Source: Acidobacteriota bacterium
GTDB lineage: Bacteria > Acidobacteriota > Holophagae > Holophagales > Holophagaceae
Length of the DNA stretch: 64,000 nt
Direction: 5' to 3'
NCBI GenBank assembly: GCA_016192145.1
Contig: JACPUT010000013.1
Coordinates: 44,470-108,469, forward strand
How positions within the stretch are numbered: the stretch's first letter is position 1; each line of letters begins with the position of its first letter. Shown here piece after piece: positions 17,870 to 26,620 of this stretch. The position numbers and the translations under genes were made by a program. Below the pieces are notes generated by a model that saw only the letters and a list, made by a program, of their open reading frames with translations, was not told where the DNA came from and did not search any database.

Positions 17870-17893
17870 GCGCACCCCTGACCCGGGGTGCGC
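17870..17893. terminator. Bidirectional terminator hairpin
   Basis: The stem gcgcacccc (17870-17878) pairs perfectly with ggggtgcgc (17885-17893) around a 6-base loop. It sits between the convergent serine-protease and UbiX genes, abutting the UbiX stop codon. Confidence 0.75.
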
Positions 17894-18466
17894 TCAACCC
17901 TGCCAGCGTCGTGGATCTTCTTCCGCGAGCCCCAGCTGATCCATCACCCGCAGGGCGAAGGTATCGAAGAGGGCCTCGAAGTCGGCGGGGTTGCTGTACC
18001 AGCCGGGCATCAGCGGCATGACGATGGCGCCGGCATCGTGCACCCGGAGCATGTTCTCCAGGTGGATGCGGTTGAGCGGCGTCTCCCGGAGGCAGAGGAC
18101 GAGGGGGCGGCGCTCCTTGAGCATCACGTCGGCGGCCCGGCTCACGAGGCCCTCGCTGATGCCGGTGGCGATGCGCCCCAGGGCCCCGGCGCTGCAGGGG
18201 ACGATGGCCATGCCGTCATTCCGGTAGGAGCCGGAGGCGATGTCGGCGCCCAGGTTCTGCTCGCCGCGGTGGACGATCTTCGGGGAGAGTGCGAGGAGGT
18301 CATCCACCTTCAGGCCCGTCTCGTCGAGGAGACAGCGGCGGCCGGTGGGGGAGGCGAGGAGGGCGACCTGCTCCACCTCGGGGTGCCGGATCATGCGCTT
18401 CAGCGTGGCCACGCCGAAGGCGGAGCCCGATGCTCCGGTGATGGCGAGGATGAGGCGGCGACCCAT
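17894..18466 (-). CDS. ubiX: UbiX-family flavin prenyltransferase
   Basis: Makes prenylated FMN, the cofactor of UbiD-type decarboxylases. The 190-residue protein begins with the family motif RRLILAITGASGS (the FMN-binding loop). It contains the conserved IVPCSAGALGRIATGISEGLVSRAADV segment and RPLVLCLRETPLNRIHLENM, followed by DAGAIVMP. I chose the ATG at 18466 because it gives the standard N-terminus; a GTG 36 bases upstream would add 12 atypical residues. No ubiD-like decarboxylase is in the window, so the partner must lie elsewhere. Confidence 0.92.
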   Translation of the reverse strand: MGRRLILAITGASGSAFGVATLKRMIRHPEVEQVALLASPTGRRCLLDETGLKVDDLLALSPKIVHRGEQNLGADIASGSYRNDGMAIVPCSAGALGRIATGISEGLVSRAADVMLKERRPLVLCLRETPLNRIHLENMLRVHDAGAIVMPLMPGWYSNPADFEALFDTFALRVMDQLGLAEEDPRRWQG

Positions 18467-18532
18467 CCGTCCATCTAACCCCGCCTGGGGGCGCCGCGCC
18501 ACTCTCGGGTTGAACCTGGTTCGGGTGGGCCT

Positions 18533-19126
18533 ATGCTCCCTGGCATGTTGATGCCTCCCTTCCTAGGACAACCCTCCCCGCCGGTCCCACCGCCAGGAGC
18601 TTCCGATCTGCAGCTCCTGGCCAAGCTGCCCATCCAGATCAAGGAGGGCATTCCAGTGGCCATCTGCACAGTGCGGGTGGATGGCGCGGCCCTGAGGCGG
18701 CTATTGCGGGGCACCCCCAGCAGGGGGCGGGGTGCGAGGGCCCTCGAGCTGATCGGGCAGGGGCGGGTCCGGGTGTGGCTGACGTCCGAGTACCTCGAGG
18801 GCATCAGCAGTCAGCTGCGGCTTCGGCGGATCGAGCACTGGCTGCGGGCGGCCTGGCCCACCCCGGGTGAGGATCTGATGACCCGCCCCGCCTGCAGGGC
18901 CTACATCGAGGCGGCGGGGATCGAGATCAATCCGCCCGACGTCCACAGCCGCTTCGTGGAGCCGGGCGCGGCCCTCTGGTTCCAGGCTCCGGGCAAGCCC
19001 TGGCGCAGGTTTCCGGATCCGAGCCTGGCGAGGGCCTATGCCATGAGCGAACTGGCGAGCCCGGAACAGGACCCGAAATACCACGCCGAGCTGGTGAAGG
19101 CCCTCGATGCCCTCCTGGAGGATTGA
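18533..19126 (+). CDS. Hypothetical protein
   Basis: A 197-residue cytoplasmic-looking protein with a Pro-rich N-terminus and no signal peptide or membrane helix. It contains basic amphipathic segments (RVDGAALRRLLRG, RLRRIEHWLRAAW) and an acidic C-terminus (KYHAELVKALDALLED). I recognise no family. Its codons follow the GC-rich third-position pattern of neighbouring genes and a strong terminator hairpin follows the stop, which supports a real gene. The start is uncertain because ATGs occur at 18533 and nearby with no clear Shine-Dalgarno. It is divergent from ubiX. Confidence 0.55.
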   Translation: MLPGMLMPPFLGQPSPPVPPPGASDLQLLAKLPIQIKEGIPVAICTVRVDGAALRRLLRGTPSRGRGARALELIGQGRVRVWLTSEYLEGISSQLRLRRIEHWLRAAWPTPGEDLMTRPACRAYIEAAGIEINPPDVHSRFVEPGAALWFQAPGKPWRRFPDPSLARAYAMSELASPEQDPKYHAELVKALDALLED

Positions 19127-19127
19127 T

Positions 19128-19152
19128 CCCGAGGGCGGGTTCCGCCCTCGGG
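19128..19152. terminator. Bidirectional terminator hairpin
   Basis: A perfect 10-bp stem (cccgagggcg with cgccctcggg) around a 5-base loop lies between the hypothetical gene and the convergent M14 peptidase gene. It is followed by agtttcatt on the plus strand. Confidence 0.75.
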
Positions 19153-19156
19153 AGTT

Positions 19157-21763
19157 TCATTCCTCCCCGTGACTCCGGTAGGGCCCGAAGAAGATCGCGT
19201 TGAGGAAGGCACGGCGGGTGTAGGGCTGGTTGGCGCGGAAGAGGGGATCCCCCGCGAAGGCCACGATCGTCCCCGTGCCCAGGGCCTCCCGGAACGCGTA
19301 GGCGCTCTGCTGAAGCATCTCCTCCAGGGGTTGGGCCAGCAGGCCGGACACCTTTAGCGGAGCCTTGGGGAAGTGGAGCGGATTCTCGCCGCCGGGGGAG
19401 AGCTCGAGGATCGGATCGGAGAGGTTGAGCACGGCCCCTTCGGAGCCGTGAAGCCCCCAGGCCAGCGGATGCGTGCCATCCACCTTCACGCGGAGCAGGG
19501 AGCCCGGGATGCTCTCCTTGAGGGCGCGATCCTCCCGGGAACCCCAGGTCTGGGTGAGGTCCTCGGCCTTGGGCTTCTCGGGCTCGGCCTTGGGATCCTT
19601 CTCCTTCAGGCGGGCCTCCTCGGCGCTCTTCTGGAGGAAGCGGAACCCCGCCTTCAGGAGCCCCGCGCGGCTGGCGTACACCGCCCCACCCCGGAGGCCG
19701 ACGAGGCAGCCGCCATCCTGGATCCAGGCCTTGATCCGGGCGCCCTCGCCGAGGCTGCCCTTCCAGGTCTGCCCGCTGCCGTTGTCATCCGCGAGGATCA
19801 GGTGCGTGAACTTCGCGAGCCGGGTCTTCTCCAGATCGGTGGCCCGGATCTGGGTGAAACGGAGGCCGGCCTCCCGGAGGGTATGCATCACCGCGCCCAC
19901 GCCGGTGGGGTCCGCGGGGCGGTCGGTGAGCACCGCGATCCGTGGGCGCGCGATGGGCTGGATCCGGCCGTTGCCCATGTCGGGCCCCTGCTCCACCTGA
20001 GCCCCTTCGAGGGGAAGGACGGGATGGCCATGACGGGCCGCCAGGTCTCGGAGGGCCGAGGTGAGTTCGGGAAGGGTCTGCCCCTTGCCCGGTCGGAGCA
20101 ACACGGTGCCGGCCAGGAGCTTGTGGCCCTTCACCTGGATTTCCTCGGTGACGCACCAGGCTCTGGAGCCAAGCTCCAGGAGGGCCGCCAGGGTGGCTTC
20201 GCGCCCTTCGTGACCTGCTGGAAGGAGGTAGCCCCACTTCGCCTCGGGGAAATCCGGAACGGATGCGGCTTTCAAGGGCTCCGTGCCCACGGTGGGTCGG
20301 GACTTGGCGTACCACGCGGGCACGCCGAAATTCAGGGGCAGGCTCCAGGCGGTGACGTCGTAGCTGGGCTTGGGCCCGAAGGCGGCTTCCTTCTCGAGGA
20401 GGGCCTGGGCCAGAGCGCCGCGGGGCTGATCCAGCGGCACGAGGTAGCTGCCCGCGGGCGCCCTGGCTTCCAGGCGATCCACGGAGATGGGTTCGAGGCC
20501 GGCATTCACGGCGGCGGTGGTGCGGGTGACTTCGATGCCGTTGCGCTTCAGCAGGGCCACAAGCTCCCGAGTGCGGCCCGGATCCGCCCCTTCGCCCAGG
20601 AGGAAGGCCCCGGCGGCGGCCCCCTTGGCGACCTGCTCCCGGCGGGCCTTGGCGTAGTCGGAGAGCAGCGGCTGGCGGTTCGCCGCCGCCGTGGCCACCG
20701 TGGCGAGGCTCGCCGTGAAGTGGCGCATCACGCGATCCCTCAGGGTGAGGATGTCGCCATCCCTCCGCCGATAGGCGAGGCCGACCTGCCCGGCCACCTC
20801 GAAGGTCATGCCCACGGCGCCCTGCAGGCTGGGCCAGCTGTCCCCGTAGCTGGGATAGAAGAGATCGAAGACATCGCGGGTGAAGTAGGCCCAGCCCTGG
20901 GCATCGAAGGAACGGGCGATCCCGGCGCCGAAGGTCTGCTGCCAGCGGTGCTTGAAGGCATCGGGGATGGCGGCGTGGAGGGGCGCCATGGTGGGCGGGA
21001 AGTAGTAGGTGGTCTCGGAGCCCATCTCGTGGTGGTCGGCGAGCACCTGGGGGTTCCAGGTGCGGAAGGCCTCCGCCTTCGCGCGGGATTCACCTTGCGT
21101 CTGCCAGGCCCAGTCGCGGTTCAAGTCGAAGAGGCGGTGGTTGTAGCGGCCCGAGGGCCAGCGGTGGCGGTTCTGGGTGTCCTCGGGATCCGGGGGGTTC
21201 ACGCCCTGGGTGGCCTCTTCCACATCCCGGATGAGCCTGGCCCGGCCATCCGGATTCTGGGTGAGGTCCAGGATGAGGACGACCTTCCTCAGCTGATCCA
21301 GCACGGCGGGATCCATGCTGGCGGCGAAGTGGTAGGCCACGCCCAGGCTGGCCTCGCTTCCGCTGGGTTCGGCGCCATGGATGCTGTAGCCCAGCCACAC
21401 GAAGGCGGGGTTGTCGGCGGCGATGCGCTGGGCCTCCTCGGCGGTTCCACCCCGGGGATCGGCGAGCTTCGCGTTGGCGGCCTGGAGCGCCTCCAGGCGG
21501 GCCAGGTTGTCGGGGTGGGAGATCACCAGGAGTACCTGTTCCCGGCCCTCCTCGGTGACGTTCAGGATGGAGCATCGAACGCGATCCTTCGCGCCTTCGG
21601 CCAGACGCCGGGCATAGGCCACCAGGGCCTCATGGGGCGTGTAGCGCAGGCCCAGGGAGGCGGGCGGCTGGGGCACCTCCGGGCGCACCGGATGCCCCGG
21701 CATGAGCCCCTGGGCAGCCAGGGGGAGGGTGAGTCCGGGGAGGAGGAGGTAGGTTCGGCGCAT
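19157..21763 (-). CDS. Secreted M14-family zinc carboxypeptidase-like protein
   Basis: An 868-residue protein with a signal peptide (MRRTYLLLPGLTLPLAAQG) and an N-terminal M14 metallopeptidase domain. The zinc ligands are visible as His129-x2-Glu132 (SIHGAEPSG) and a third histidine at 244 or 245 (LADHHEMGS). NPDGRARLIRD matches the substrate-carboxylate-binding region of the family. Residues after about 400 form a long C-terminal part that includes a glutamine-amidotransferase-like or ThuA-like segment (LILADDNGSGQTWKG, GGCLVGLRGG). This architecture is common in secreted peptidases of Bacteroidota and Acidobacteriota. Probable role: trimming peptides in the periplasm or outside the cell. 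It lies downstream of murC on the same strand. Confidence 0.85.
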   Translation of the reverse strand: MRRTYLLLPGLTLPLAAQGLMPGHPVRPEVPQPPASLGLRYTPHEALVAYARRLAEGAKDRVRCSILNVTEEGREQVLLVISHPDNLARLEALQAANAKLADPRGGTAEEAQRIAADNPAFVWLGYSIHGAEPSGSEASLGVAYHFAASMDPAVLDQLRKVVLILDLTQNPDGRARLIRDVEEATQGVNPPDPEDTQNRHRWPSGRYNHRLFDLNRDWAWQTQGESRAKAEAFRTWNPQVLADHHEMGSETTYYFPPTMAPLHAAIPDAFKHRWQQTFGAGIARSFDAQGWAYFTRDVFDLFYPSYGDSWPSLQGAVGMTFEVAGQVGLAYRRRDGDILTLRDRVMRHFTASLATVATAAANRQPLLSDYAKARREQVAKGAAAGAFLLGEGADPGRTRELVALLKRNGIEVTRTTAAVNAGLEPISVDRLEARAPAGSYLVPLDQPRGALAQALLEKEAAFGPKPSYDVTAWSLPLNFGVPAWYAKSRPTVGTEPLKAASVPDFPEAKWGYLLPAGHEGREATLAALLELGSRAWCVTEEIQVKGHKLLAGTVLLRPGKGQTLPELTSALRDLAARHGHPVLPLEGAQVEQGPDMGNGRIQPIARPRIAVLTDRPADPTGVGAVMHTLREAGLRFTQIRATDLEKTRLAKFTHLILADDNGSGQTWKGSLGEGARIKAWIQDGGCLVGLRGGAVYASRAGLLKAGFRFLQKSAEEARLKEKDPKAEPEKPKAEDLTQTWGSREDRALKESIPGSLLRVKVDGTHPLAWGLHGSEGAVLNLSDPILELSPGGENPLHFPKAPLKVSGLLAQPLEEMLQQSAYAFREALGTGTIVAFAGDPLFRANQPYTRRAFLNAIFFGPYRSHGEE

Positions 21764-21835
21764 GGGGGTCTCAGCCCCCAGCGAACCACGCCGAGCCCTG
21801 CCTGGGAAGGGGTTGGGGGCCGCCCGGGGGCGAAG

Positions 21836-23200
21836 TCAGCTTTCGAGAAAGGCTGGCCCCGCCTGGGTGATGGTGCCCGCGCCGAAAGTGATGAGCAGGT
21901 CGCCCGGATGGGTGAGCTTTCGCAGCACCGCGGTCAGTTCGTCCACCCGGCCCACGAGGTGCACCTCCTTCTGCCCGTGGCCCCGCAGGGCCTCCACCAC
22001 CGTTTCGCCCGTGATGCCGGGAATGGGGGGCTCGCCCGCGGCGTAGACGTCCGTCACCACCACCACGTCCGCCTCGAAGAAGCACCGGCCGAACTCCTCC
22101 AACAGCGCCTTCGTTCGGGTGTAGCGGTGGGGTTGGAAGGCGGCCACGATGCGGCGGTCGGGGAAGCCGGCCCGGGCGCCCGCGAGGGTGGCGGCGATTT
22201 CCGTGGGATGGTGGCCGTAGTCGTCCACCACGAGCACGCCATCCCGCTCGCCCTTCTTCGTGAAGCGTCGTTCGGCCCCCGTGAAGGAGGCGAGGGCGGC
22301 CCGGAGGATCTCGCGGTCCACGCCCAGCTCCAGGGCCACCCCCAGGGCGGCGAGGGCGTTGAGCACCATGTGATGGCCCGGTACGCCGAGGGAGAAGGCG
22401 CCGAGCTCCTCGCCGAAGGCCGTCACCTTGAAATGGGTGCGGAAGCCGTCCTGGCGGATCTCCCGGGCGCGGATATCCACCTGGGGGTTGGTGCCGTAGG
22501 TGTGCACCTGGCGCTTGAGCCGGGGGCGGATGGCGGCGGCGTTCGCGTCGTCCATGCAGAGGAACACGGAACCGTAGAAGGGCACCTTGTTGCCGAAGAT
22601 TTCGAAGGCATTCTCGATTTCCGCGAGGTCCTTGTAGTGGTCCAGGTGCTCGCGATCGATGTTGGTGATGATGGCGAGGCTGGGGTTGAGCAGGAGGAAG
22701 GAACCGTCGCTCTCGTCGGCCTCGGCCACGAGGTAGGGGCCCTTGCCCAACTTGGCGTTGCTGCCGATGGTGCCGAGCTTTCCGCCGATGACGATGGTGG
22801 GGTCCAGGCCGCCCTGGCTGAGGATCTGGGCCACCATGCTCGTCGTCGTCGTTTTCCCGTGGGAGCCGGCCACGGCGATGCCGTACTTCATGCGCATGAG
22901 CTCGGCGAGCATCTCGCCCCGGGGGATGACGGGGACCTTTTGGAGGTGGGCGGACACCACTTCCGGATTGTCCCCCTTCACGGCGCTGCTGATCACCACG
23001 ACCTGGGCGCCGGTGATGTGGTTTGCATCATGGCCCAGGTGCACCGTGATCCCCAGGCTCCGGAGGCGCTCGGTGGCGGGGCTTTCCTTGGCGTCCGAGC
23101 CCGACACGCGGTAGCCCAGGTTCGCGAGCACCTCCGCGATGCCGCTCATGCCGATGCCGCCGATCCCTACGAAATGAATGTGTTGAATCTTCCCGAACAC
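21836..23200 (-). CDS. murC: UDP-N-acetylmuramate-L-alanine ligase
   Basis: Adds L-alanine to UDP-MurNAc in peptidoglycan precursor synthesis, using ATP in the cytoplasm. The 454-residue protein shows the Mur ligase three-domain layout. There is an N-terminal Rossmann-like domain (HFVGIGGIGMSG), a central ATPase domain with the P-loop GSHGKTTTTSM and the EADESDGSF motif, and a C-terminal domain with DDYGHHPTEIAATL and FQPHRYTRTKAL. The start is a GTG at 23200 with AAGGGGCGG upstream. It is separated from other cell-wall genes here; murC usually sits in the division/cell-wall cluster. Confidence 0.96.
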   Translation of the reverse strand: MFGKIQHIHFVGIGGIGMSGIAEVLANLGYRVSGSDAKESPATERLRSLGITVHLGHDANHITGAQVVVISSAVKGDNPEVVSAHLQKVPVIPRGEMLAELMRMKYGIAVAGSHGKTTTTSMVAQILSQGGLDPTIVIGGKLGTIGSNAKLGKGPYLVAEADESDGSFLLLNPSLAIITNIDREHLDHYKDLAEIENAFEIFGNKVPFYGSVFLCMDDANAAAIRPRLKRQVHTYGTNPQVDIRAREIRQDGFRTHFKVTAFGEELGAFSLGVPGHHMVLNALAALGVALELGVDREILRAALASFTGAERRFTKKGERDGVLVVDDYGHHPTEIAATLAGARAGFPDRRIVAAFQPHRYTRTKALLEEFGRCFFEADVVVVTDVYAAGEPPIPGITGETVVEALRGHGQKEVHLVGRVDELTAVLRKLTHPGDLLITFGAGTITQAGPAFLES

Positions 23201-23314
23201 GCGCCGCCCCTTGGTTTCCAGCTTTCAGCATAGCCCAGGGGTGGAAGGGAGGCTGAGATTGGCCCATCTTTGGCATGGACTGGATCGCACCCCCCAACCC
23301 CATAGGAGGCCTCC

Positions 23315-24166
23315 ATGAAGGCTGCTGCTCTTTCCCCCATCGCGTTGGCCTTGGTCCTGCCCCTGTCGGCCCAGGAGGGTCGGGTGGTCCGGCCGCAAAC
23401 CCCCAAGCCCGGAGGTTCGAGATCCATCGAGCGCTTCGTGGATCGCCCCGTGGATCGCGCCCCCGACCTGGATCGGCGCCGCATCGATCCCCGCGCGGGT
23501 ATCGAGGGGCGCACGCCCCGGACCCGCGAAGTCGAACCCCGCACCTCACCCGCGCCGGACCGCGTCCGCAACCCCATCGTGTTCCATCCCGGAACCCGGA
23601 TCGTCGTGCCTCCCGCCTGGGACCGCTGCACCACTCAGCCCGACCACGCCTATTGGGGGCGCCGGGATATCTTCGCCGAGATCCAGTGGATGTCGCGGTC
23701 CGGCTCCATCCCGGTCACCCCCGTGGCCGGGGGCGTGGAGAGCCTGGTGGACAGCGCCCAGTTCCCCGCGGGTTGGAGGGCCTACGGCGTGGCCATTCCC
23801 GCCGGTGGGAAGGTCACCGTGGAGTTGGCCCACTCGAATCTGGGCTGGTTCCGGCTCATGGCCGTCCGGAAGGATGGCACCCCCGGCCCGGGGATGTTGA
23901 ACGCGATGGTCGCCGTCCAGCCGGTGGCGTTCACCCTCACCAACCCCACCTCCGAAGCCGGCGCCGTCTACGTCATCGTGGATGATCCGGGCTGGATGTC
24001 CTCCAAGGCGAACCCCTACACGCTCACCTTCAAGCGCAGCTGGGATCCCGCCACCACCGACCTCTCCTCCGTGCAGATGGCCGTCGGCATCTGGGGCGCC
24101 TCGCCCAGCGTGAGCGCCGAATTCCGCGGGCCCAGCCTCACCGGCCCTGCGGTGTATCCCCACTGA
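23315..24166 (+). CDS. Secreted hypothetical protein with beta-sandwich C-terminal domain
   Basis: A 283-residue protein with a signal peptide (MKAAALSPIALALVLPLSAQ) and a low-complexity Arg/Asp/Pro-rich region (about residues 30-90). The C-terminal domain is strand-rich (GWRAYGVAIPAGGKVTVEL, AGAVYVIVDD, NPYTLTFKRSW) and resembles bacterial pre-peptidase C-terminal domains. The ATG has an excellent aggaggcctcc ribosome site, so the gene should be well translated. Function is unknown; export to the periplasm or outside is likely. It is divergent from murC and nearly abuts the convergent kinase gene. Confidence 0.65.
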   Translation: MKAAALSPIALALVLPLSAQEGRVVRPQTPKPGGSRSIERFVDRPVDRAPDLDRRRIDPRAGIEGRTPRTREVEPRTSPAPDRVRNPIVFHPGTRIVVPPAWDRCTTQPDHAYWGRRDIFAEIQWMSRSGSIPVTPVAGGVESLVDSAQFPAGWRAYGVAIPAGGKVTVELAHSNLGWFRLMAVRKDGTPGPGMLNAMVAVQPVAFTLTNPTSEAGAVYVIVDDPGWMSSKANPYTLTFKRSWDPATTDLSSVQMAVGIWGASPSVSAEFRGPSLTGPAVYPH

Positions 24167-24172
24167 GTTAGC

Positions 24173-25123
24173 TCAGCCCCAGGGGCAGGCGTCCGTCACC
24201 TGGATCCGGAACGCGCGGGGTTCCACCCGGAACTCCGCGCGATCCCTGGCCTCGATGGGTTCGCCATCCACATGCCAGGGCAGGGCGCGATCCATGGTCA
24301 AGGTGGTCCGTCCCACGCGGCCCTGGGCGCGCAGGGTGCTGCGGCCCGATTCGCTGAAGAGGGGCAGGCCCTGCGTGAGCACCTCCAGGAAGCCCGGCTT
24401 CCGCAGCGTCGACCAAGTCAGGAACCCATCGATGGGATTGGCCTGGGGCGTCAGCCAAAGGCCCATGCCGTGGGTGGGCAGGTTGGCGAAGCAGAGGCTC
24501 CAGGCTTCGGCCGGCAGGCTGGGCGCGGGGCCATCCCAGGCGGCCCGGAGGCGCTCGCCGGGGGACACGGGCTCGTCGGCGGGCGGCACTTCCGCATCCC
24601 AGGTGAGGGCGGCCCTTTCGTTGTCCGTCCAGAGGGTGAGGATGTCGCGCAGGTAGCCCGGCAGGCCCCGGCCCTTGCCGCGGTGGAAGGCGTGGGCGAC
24701 CTTGCCCTCGAAGCCCGTGCCGCAGAGGTTGATGAAGGGCTCGCCATCGATGAGGCCCAGATCGATGCGCTCTTCGCGGCCCTCGAGGAGGCGGATGAGG
24801 GCGCCCGCGGGATCCAGCGGGGTGCGCAATCCGCGGGCGAGGCCGTTGCCGCTGCCGCCCGGCAGGGAGGCCATGGGCACGGGGCAGCCCGCGGCCCGCA
24901 GCACCTTCATGGCGTGGTGGTTCGTGCCGTCTCCGCCCCAGAGGATGATGGGGCCCTCGGCCATTTTCGCGGCGGCGATGTGGGGTTCGAAATCCCAGGG
25001 GGCGCCGAAGGGCACGCATTCCACCCGCTCGCGGAGGGCGGCGGGAAGGCGGCGCAGCAGGGCGTCGGGATCCTTGGCGCCGCGACCCGCGGCGGCGTTG
25101 AAGAGGATGGGGAGGCGGTTCAC
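24173..25123 (-). CDS. Diacylglycerol kinase family lipid kinase
   Basis: A 316-residue protein of the DAGK/sphingosine-kinase catalytic superfamily. The N-terminus NRLPILFNAAAGRGAK is the typical opening. The nucleotide-binding motif WGGDGTNHH follows, then LPGGSGNGLARGL, and a C-terminal beta-sandwich with GFLTWSTLRKPG. The start is a GTG at 25123 that overlaps the TGA of the upstream small gene (GTGA), implying coupled translation. Members phosphorylate diacylglycerol or related lipids at the inner membrane; the actual substrate cannot be read from sequence. It is last in an operon with the small membrane protein and the RluA-type enzyme. Confidence 0.85.
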   Translation of the reverse strand: MNRLPILFNAAAGRGAKDPDALLRRLPAALRERVECVPFGAPWDFEPHIAAAKMAEGPIILWGGDGTNHHAMKVLRAAGCPVPMASLPGGSGNGLARGLRTPLDPAGALIRLLEGREERIDLGLIDGEPFINLCGTGFEGKVAHAFHRGKGRGLPGYLRDILTLWTDNERAALTWDAEVPPADEPVSPGERLRAAWDGPAPSLPAEAWSLCFANLPTHGMGLWLTPQANPIDGFLTWSTLRKPGFLEVLTQGLPLFSESGRSTLRAQGRVGRTTLTMDRALPWHVDGEPIEARDRAEFRVEPRAFRIQVTDACPWG

Positions 25124-25602
25124 AGTTCGTAGGCCTTTAGAAGTTCGGAGCCGCGGGCCTCCAGTCGGAACCGCCGGCCCCCCAGGGCGGCTTGCGGGTC
25201 GGGTGCCAGGTACCAGGTCCCGCCTTCGCGGAGGACGACGTGCTTTTGCATGAGCAGGAAGGCCTGCTTCTGCTTCAGCCGCATCATGAGGGCGGAGGGG
25301 TGGAAGGGATTGAAGGAGAAGGGCACGCGGACACCCTCGGGGAAGGCTTCGCAGGCGCCCACTTCGAGCGACCAAACCTGCAGGTACTTGGAGAGCTCGG
25401 TCAGCACGCGACGATCCTCGACCGGCGTACCGCCCTGAGGAATGGGGCCGGCCTTCACGCGGTGGTTCCGGGTCCAGGGCGTGATGTTGGTGTCGAAGGC
25501 ATGCTGGGCGAGGCCCCGGGCCGCCACGCAGGCGAGGATCCAGAGGAGGGGGCCGAAGACCAGGGCGCTGCCCCAGGTGCCGAGCTGCCTGAAAAGTCTC
25601 AA
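25120..25602 (-). CDS. Small membrane-anchored hypothetical protein
   Basis: A 160-residue protein that probably starts at a TTG at 25602, overlapping the stop of the upstream pseudouridine synthase gene (TTGA). Its own stop overlaps the start of the lipid-kinase gene. One membrane helix near the N-terminus (about residues 12-30, ALVFGPLLWILACVAARGLA) is followed by a soluble domain, probably outside the cytoplasm, with VWSLEVGACEAFPEGVRVPF and RLKQKQAFLLMQKHVVLREG. I do not recognise the family. Being tightly sandwiched between two coupled genes argues that it is real. Confidence 0.65.
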   Translation of the reverse strand: MRLFRQLGTWGSALVFGPLLWILACVAARGLAQHAFDTNITPWTRNHRVKAGPIPQGGTPVEDRRVLTELSKYLQVWSLEVGACEAFPEGVRVPFSFNPFHPSALMMRLKQKQAFLLMQKHVVLREGGTWYLAPDPQAALGGRRFRLEARGSELLKAYEL

Positions 25603-26480
25603 ACGCCCTCCTGGAACCGGCGGGGCGGGGCCTCCAGGTGGACGTGCAGGGCCGTGACGGGGTGGGTGAGTTCGAGGCGCCAGGCGTGGAGGCCGAGGCC
25701 ATCCCCATCCTCCATGCCGCCGTAGAGGGGATCGCCCAGGAGGGGGAGGCCCAGGAGGGCGAGGTGCACGCGGATCTGGTGCGTGCGGCCCGTGTGGGGC
25801 GTGGCGACGACGTAGTGGCCGGGCTTCAGGCCGGCCGTCTCCTCGGCGGTGGCGGGGCGGAAATCCGTGCGGGCCTCCCGGGGATCCATGAGGTCCCCGA
25901 TGCTGGCGAAGCGGCCGGGATTGGCCTGGCGAAGGCGGCCGATGGGGGCCTCCACCTTGATGGGGCCGGGCAGGGCCGTGGACACCCGGGCCAGGTAGGT
26001 CTTGGTGATGCCCCGGCCCTCGAAGGCCTGGGTGAGCCCCGCGTTGGCCTCCTTGGATTTCGAGAGCAGGAGCACGCCGGAGGTGCCGAGGTCGAGGCGG
26101 TGGTGGAGGTAGAGGTGCAGCCCCGGCCGTTGGCGGCGCAGGAGGGCCAGCAGGTCGTGCTGATCCGTGGTCCAGGTGCCCTGGGTGGGGATGCCCGCGG
26201 GCTTGGCCACGGCGAGGAGCCACTCATCTTCGAAGACCACGGGGATGTCCTGGTCCGGGGGCGCCACGAAGCCGGGATCCCAGGCCACGCGCACCTCGTT
26301 GCCCTCGCGGATGAGCTTGGAGGCCACGCGGATGCGCTGGTTCTGGACTTGGACCCCCCCGAGTTTCAGCACCTCCCGGGCCTGCCGGCGGCTGAGGTCC
26401 GTGCGGGCCGCGATGAGCTGATCGAGGCGTAGGCCCACGTCGTCGGGTCCCACGGTGAAGGTCCATTTTCGCAAGGCCAT
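25599..26480 (-). CDS. RluA-family pseudouridine synthase
   Basis: A 293-residue RNA-modifying enzyme that isomerises uridine to pseudouridine, probably in rRNA. The N-terminal S4 RNA-binding domain (LRLDQLIAARTDLSRRQARE, about residues 17-65) is followed by the catalytic domain. That domain carries the motif HHRLDLGTSGVLLL, with catalytic Asp130, and the late motif TGRTHQIRVHLALLGLPLLGDPLYGG. Target position (RluA, RluC or RluD type) cannot be decided. I chose the ATG at 26480 over an upstream TTG. It heads a three-gene overlapping operon. Confidence 0.9.
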   Translation of the reverse strand: MALRKWTFTVGPDDVGLRLDQLIAARTDLSRRQAREVLKLGGVQVQNQRIRVASKLIREGNEVRVAWDPGFVAPPDQDIPVVFEDEWLLAVAKPAGIPTQGTWTTDQHDLLALLRRQRPGLHLYLHHRLDLGTSGVLLLSKSKEANAGLTQAFEGRGITKTYLARVSTALPGPIKVEAPIGRLRQANPGRFASIGDLMDPREARTDFRPATAEETAGLKPGHYVVATPHTGRTHQIRVHLALLGLPLLGDPLYGGMEDGDGLGLHAWRLELTHPVTALHVHLEAPPRRFQEGV

Positions 26481-26540
26481 CTTCAACTATTGCATGCCGT
26501 GGGGAGGGGCCATTCGGAGGACGGGGTCGGGGCGTGGATT

Positions 26541-26600
26541 TCGAATTCACAATTTAATGACGACTTTTTTTGTCGGGATTATAGATTTCTGAAATCCTAT
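26541..26600 (+). promoter_or_regulatory. AT-rich cysK upstream region with imperfect palindrome
   Basis: An unusually AT-rich 60-base stretch lies just before cysK in otherwise GC-rich DNA. It holds ttcacaatttaatg, a T8 run, and the imperfect palindrome atagatttc-t-gaaatcctat (26581-26600). This is probably the promoter and perhaps a repressor site for the cysteine-synthesis gene. I could not fit a standard -35/-10 pair with confidence. Confidence 0.4.
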
Positions 26601-26620
26601 TGGCTTTCCTGGAGGTCCAC

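Noticed and set aside
19373..23233. 1286-codon plus-strand open frame across the M14 and murC genes
   Set aside because: It is opposite two well-supported genes and has shadow-type composition with no domain.
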